Shown piece after piece: positions 5,792 to 7,652 of a DNA stretch of 7,652 nt (within the stretch, counting starts at the first letter, position 1; each line of letters begins with the position of its first letter). The DNA lies in the NCBI GenBank assembly GCA_900766865.1, contig CAAFXA010000356.1, positions 1 to 7,652 on the forward strand. Direction: 5' to 3'. The notes below the pieces were generated by a model. That model ran no database searches. It saw only the letters and a program-made list of their open reading frames with translations, and was not told the DNA's origin. This DNA is from an uncultured Akkermansia sp. Lineage in GTDB: Bacteria; Verrucomicrobiota; Verrucomicrobiia; Verrucomicrobiales; Akkermansiaceae. A program made the translations under genes and the position numbers.

Positions 5792-7411
5792 TCAATCAAA
5801 GAGTCTTCCGAACCAGGACTTCTTTTTCTTCTCAGCAGGCGGAGCAGGGGGAGGTGTCTGTTTCTTCTTTTGTGAAGCTGCTCGCTTCTTTTTTGGTTGC
5901 TCTTTAACAGAGGAAGCCGATTTTTTAGAAGAAGTTTTGCTGGCTGAAGAATTTTTCCGGGGAGCTTTATCAGGCTCATCCATCTTCTTCTTCTGAGTTT
6001 TTGTACTCTGATTCTTTTCGATGCTTTCAGCTGCGGCAGCCGGAATCACAGGTGGCAGCATCAAAGTAACAGGTCGCACAGCCTGCCTTGCACTCTCTTT
6101 CCACATGTCAGCCGTGCGCGTATAAACTTCCGCCCTGGCCATACTCAGTGCAACCTGACAGGCCTCCAGAGCACGCGTCCAGGGAGTAATATAGTGCACA
6201 CCTCTGGCCAGCACATCCTCTCGCGTCTGCTCAAATTGCTTCAAGGCCTCCTCCGCCAGTGCAAGAGATTTAGCTGCATTTCGTACATCTTTGTTCTTTG
6301 CACGCAAGCGAACATAAAGACAAGCTCGCAAGCAATCACGCACCAGCAGCACTGGATCATCACCGGGCAAAGCAGGCTTAACTTCAGCTGCCGAGGAAGC
6401 TGCTGTAATTTGTCCGATACTTGGTACTTTCTTACCAGCTACCAATACGCGTAAGGGCAAAGTAGCTGCCTCCCAGCGATGAAGTATGACAGCCGGCGCA
6501 TGCAAGTGCTCCCGGTCCAGGGGCATCTTATTCATGGCCCGACGCGTTGCCAGCGCCTTGGCGCTCTGACCGGCCGTCCACATAGCAGTCGATACATACA
6601 AGCGAGAAGTCATCAGTACGCTGCTTTCCCACTCCGGTATATCCTTCCTTGTGGCACTTTTTACAGCCTCCATGAAATGTGAAACGGCCTCGCCTGCGCG
6701 CCCGGAACGATACAGCAAGTGACCATACAAATGCTGAGGAATAGGGTGACCGGGCATCAGTCTGACCGACTTTTCGGCAGCCTGGATGGCTTGCTCACTC
6801 ACAACCGGAGCAGCCTCTTCCACATAACCACGCACAAAACAAACAAGTGCATTCTCCGGATTTTCCTGGTACAGCTTACCTGCCAACTCTAGTGCGCGCG
6901 ACTGATGCGGTAGCGTTTTTCCCAACTCGTCATAGCCTACATCGGAGCAATGCAACAGCAGAATTCCCCAGCATGCAGAAAACACATCGTGCCTGTATCT
7001 CTCGGCTCGCTGTATGAAATCCTCAGCCGCACCAAGTTGATCATTCGCCAACAGTCGGAAAAAAGTGGCCAGGTAAAACGCCTCCGGCGGTGTTGTCGGT
7101 AACTGATTGATTCGCTCTGTCAGCTCCTGCATGCTGCGCTTTCGAGCAGCCGGATCTGCCTCCGTCATCATCAATCCACACCACGCAAGAGAGCACATAT
7201 CATCTGCTTTTGCAGCGCGTTCAAAACGTATCCGGGCGGATTCTTCCCAACCCAGCAGCAAATCAACCAGCCCGGCCTGAACCTCCTTCTGAGCTTCCTC
7301 AGACTCCGTAGCAAGGGCAAGCTGTAAGAGAGGCGGGGCAGGGGATACCTCTGCTGCAGCCACTACGGCTACAGCAGAGAAGGGAATCAAATATTGTTCC
7401 ACATGGAACAT
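5792..7411 (-). CDS. TPR-like repeat protein with lysine-rich C-terminal tail
   Basis: A 539-residue protein of unknown specific function. Residues 1-27 have a short hydrophobic run (LIPFSAVAVVAAA) that could be a signal peptide, although no basic residue precedes it. From about residue 44, helical pairs of TPR type follow, for example GLVDLLLGWEESARIRFERA, then repeats near residues 105-130 and 205-245 (HLYGHLLYRSGRAGEAVSHF). TPR arrays usually mediate protein-protein contacts. From about residue 456 the protein is low-complexity, with more than 20 lysines plus Ser, Ala and Pro, ending in the amphipathic KSWFGRLFD. The ATG is 5 bp after the argS stop, with a weak TAAGG upstream, so the two genes are probably co-transcribed. 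The first codons are encoded by a parS-like site. The next in-frame ATG (residue 72) would cut the first repeat, so the upstream start is preferred. Confidence 0.75.
   Translation of the reverse strand: MFHVEQYLIPFSAVAVVAAAEVSPAPPLLQLALATESEEAQKEVQAGLVDLLLGWEESARIRFERAAKADDMCSLAWCGLMMTEADPAARKRSMQELTERINQLPTTPPEAFYLATFFRLLANDQLGAAEDFIQRAERYRHDVFSACWGILLLHCSDVGYDELGKTLPHQSRALELAGKLYQENPENALVCFVRGYVEEAAPVVSEQAIQAAEKSVRLMPGHPIPQHLYGHLLYRSGRAGEAVSHFMEAVKSATRKDIPEWESSVLMTSRLYVSTAMWTAGQSAKALATRRAMNKMPLDREHLHAPAVILHRWEAATLPLRVLVAGKKVPSIGQITAASSAAEVKPALPGDDPVLLVRDCLRACLYVRLRAKNKDVRNAAKSLALAEEALKQFEQTREDVLARGVHYITPWTRALEACQVALSMARAEVYTRTADMWKESARQAVRPVTLMLPPVIPAAAAESIEKNQSTKTQKKKMDEPDKAPRKNSSASKTSSKKSASSVKEQPKKKRAASQKKKQTPPPAPPAEKKKKSWFGRLFD
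7395..7410. other. parS-like site 5 (at the start codon of the TPR gene)
   Basis: TGTTCCACATGGAACA on the plus strand reads TGTTCCATGTGGAACA on the minus strand, identical to sites 1 and 2 in coding orientation. It provides the last two bases of the ATG and encodes FHVEQ, so the protein begins MFHVEQ. The start codon and the putative ParB site are inseparable here. Confidence 0.66.
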
Positions 7412-7416
7412 AAGCC

Positions 7417-7652
7417 TTACATGCGCTCCGGCATTTCAATACCGAACAGCCCCATGCCCTGCTTCAGTACTCGGGCTGTCAGTTCGCAGAGAGCCAGACG
7501 CGTCTCACGCACCTCACCCTCACTCTTCAGCACAGGACAGGCCTCATAGAAGCTATGGAAAGCACGAGCCAAATCGTACAGATAGGCAGCCAGTAGATTG
7601 GGGCGGCAGTCATCCAGAGTGGAAGGTACTACCTCGGCATAGCGAACAAGAA
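7417..7652 (-). CDS. argS: Arginyl-tRNA synthetase, C-terminal fragment
   Basis: The last 78 codons of a minus-strand gene that runs off the right edge; its stop TAA is at 7417-7419. The visible protein contains RPNLLAAYLYDLARAFHSFY, then ACPVL, RLALCELTARVLKQGMGLFG and the end IEMPERM. This is the helical anticodon-binding domain that closes class I ArgS proteins, where a final GI-E-x-PERM is characteristic. The enzyme charges tRNA-Arg with arginine using ATP. The catalytic HIGH/KMSKS region is outside the window. Five bases separate its stop from the TPR gene start, so the two probably share a transcript. No frameshift or premature stop is seen in the visible part. Confidence 0.93.
   Translation of the reverse strand, partial: LVRYAEVVPSTLDDCRPNLLAAYLYDLARAFHSFYEACPVLKSEGEVRETRLALCELTARVLKQGMGLFGIEMPERM

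Noticed and set aside
5709..5996. Plus-strand reading frame with Phe-rich runs
   Set aside because: It mostly lies antisense to the lysine-rich tail of the TPR gene; poly-Phe is just the complement of AAG/AAA lysine codons.

Overview
The window is a chromosomal housekeeping region. It carries two gene blocks that converge on a 461-bp gene-free stretch at 5331-5791. The proteins look like those of a Gram-negative-type bacterium with moderate GC. The block nrnA-truB-ribF, the absence of Shine-Dalgarno sequences before the plus-strand genes and the general protein style suggest Verrucomicrobiota (Akkermansia-like). That assignment is inference; no rRNA or marker alignment was possible.

Left block, plus strand: the 3' end of riboflavin synthase (1-169), a strong stem-loop terminator (193-236), a near-consensus sigma70-type promoter (281-309), then six tightly packed genes. 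These are an EamA/DMT-family transporter, nrnA (oligoribonuclease/pAp phosphatase), truB (tRNA pseudouridine-55 synthase), ribF (riboflavin kinase/FAD synthetase), a DUF2156 protein and a CxxCxxCC (YkgJ-type) metal-binding protein. Gaps are 12 bp or less, or the genes overlap by 4-7 bp, so they probably form one transcription unit.

Right block, minus strand: the 3' end of argS (7417-7652), followed 5 bp later by a 539-residue TPR-like protein with a long lysine-rich tail (7411-5792).

The most striking feature is not a gene. Five copies of a 16-bp palindrome close to the bacterial centromere site parS (consensus TGTTTCACGTGAAACA; here TGTTCCACGTGGAACA and variants) lie within 3.4 kb, at 4025, 4199, 5348, 5426 and 7395. 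Two are buried in frame in the DUF2156 gene, two lie in the intergenic region, and one contains the start codon of the TPR gene. The three coding copies all read FHVEQ in the same codon frame and share the same centre change. I interpret this as a dense ParB-loading centre, which would normally place the locus near the replication origin. No parA, parB, dnaA or DnaA-box cluster is visible here, so that position is inferred.

The intergenic region also holds two strong inverted repeats, a very AT-rich 69-bp stretch and two copies of a G-rich repeat containing GGGCAGGG. That octamer matches the E. coli KOPS consensus GGGNAGGG and also occurs within neighbouring genes.
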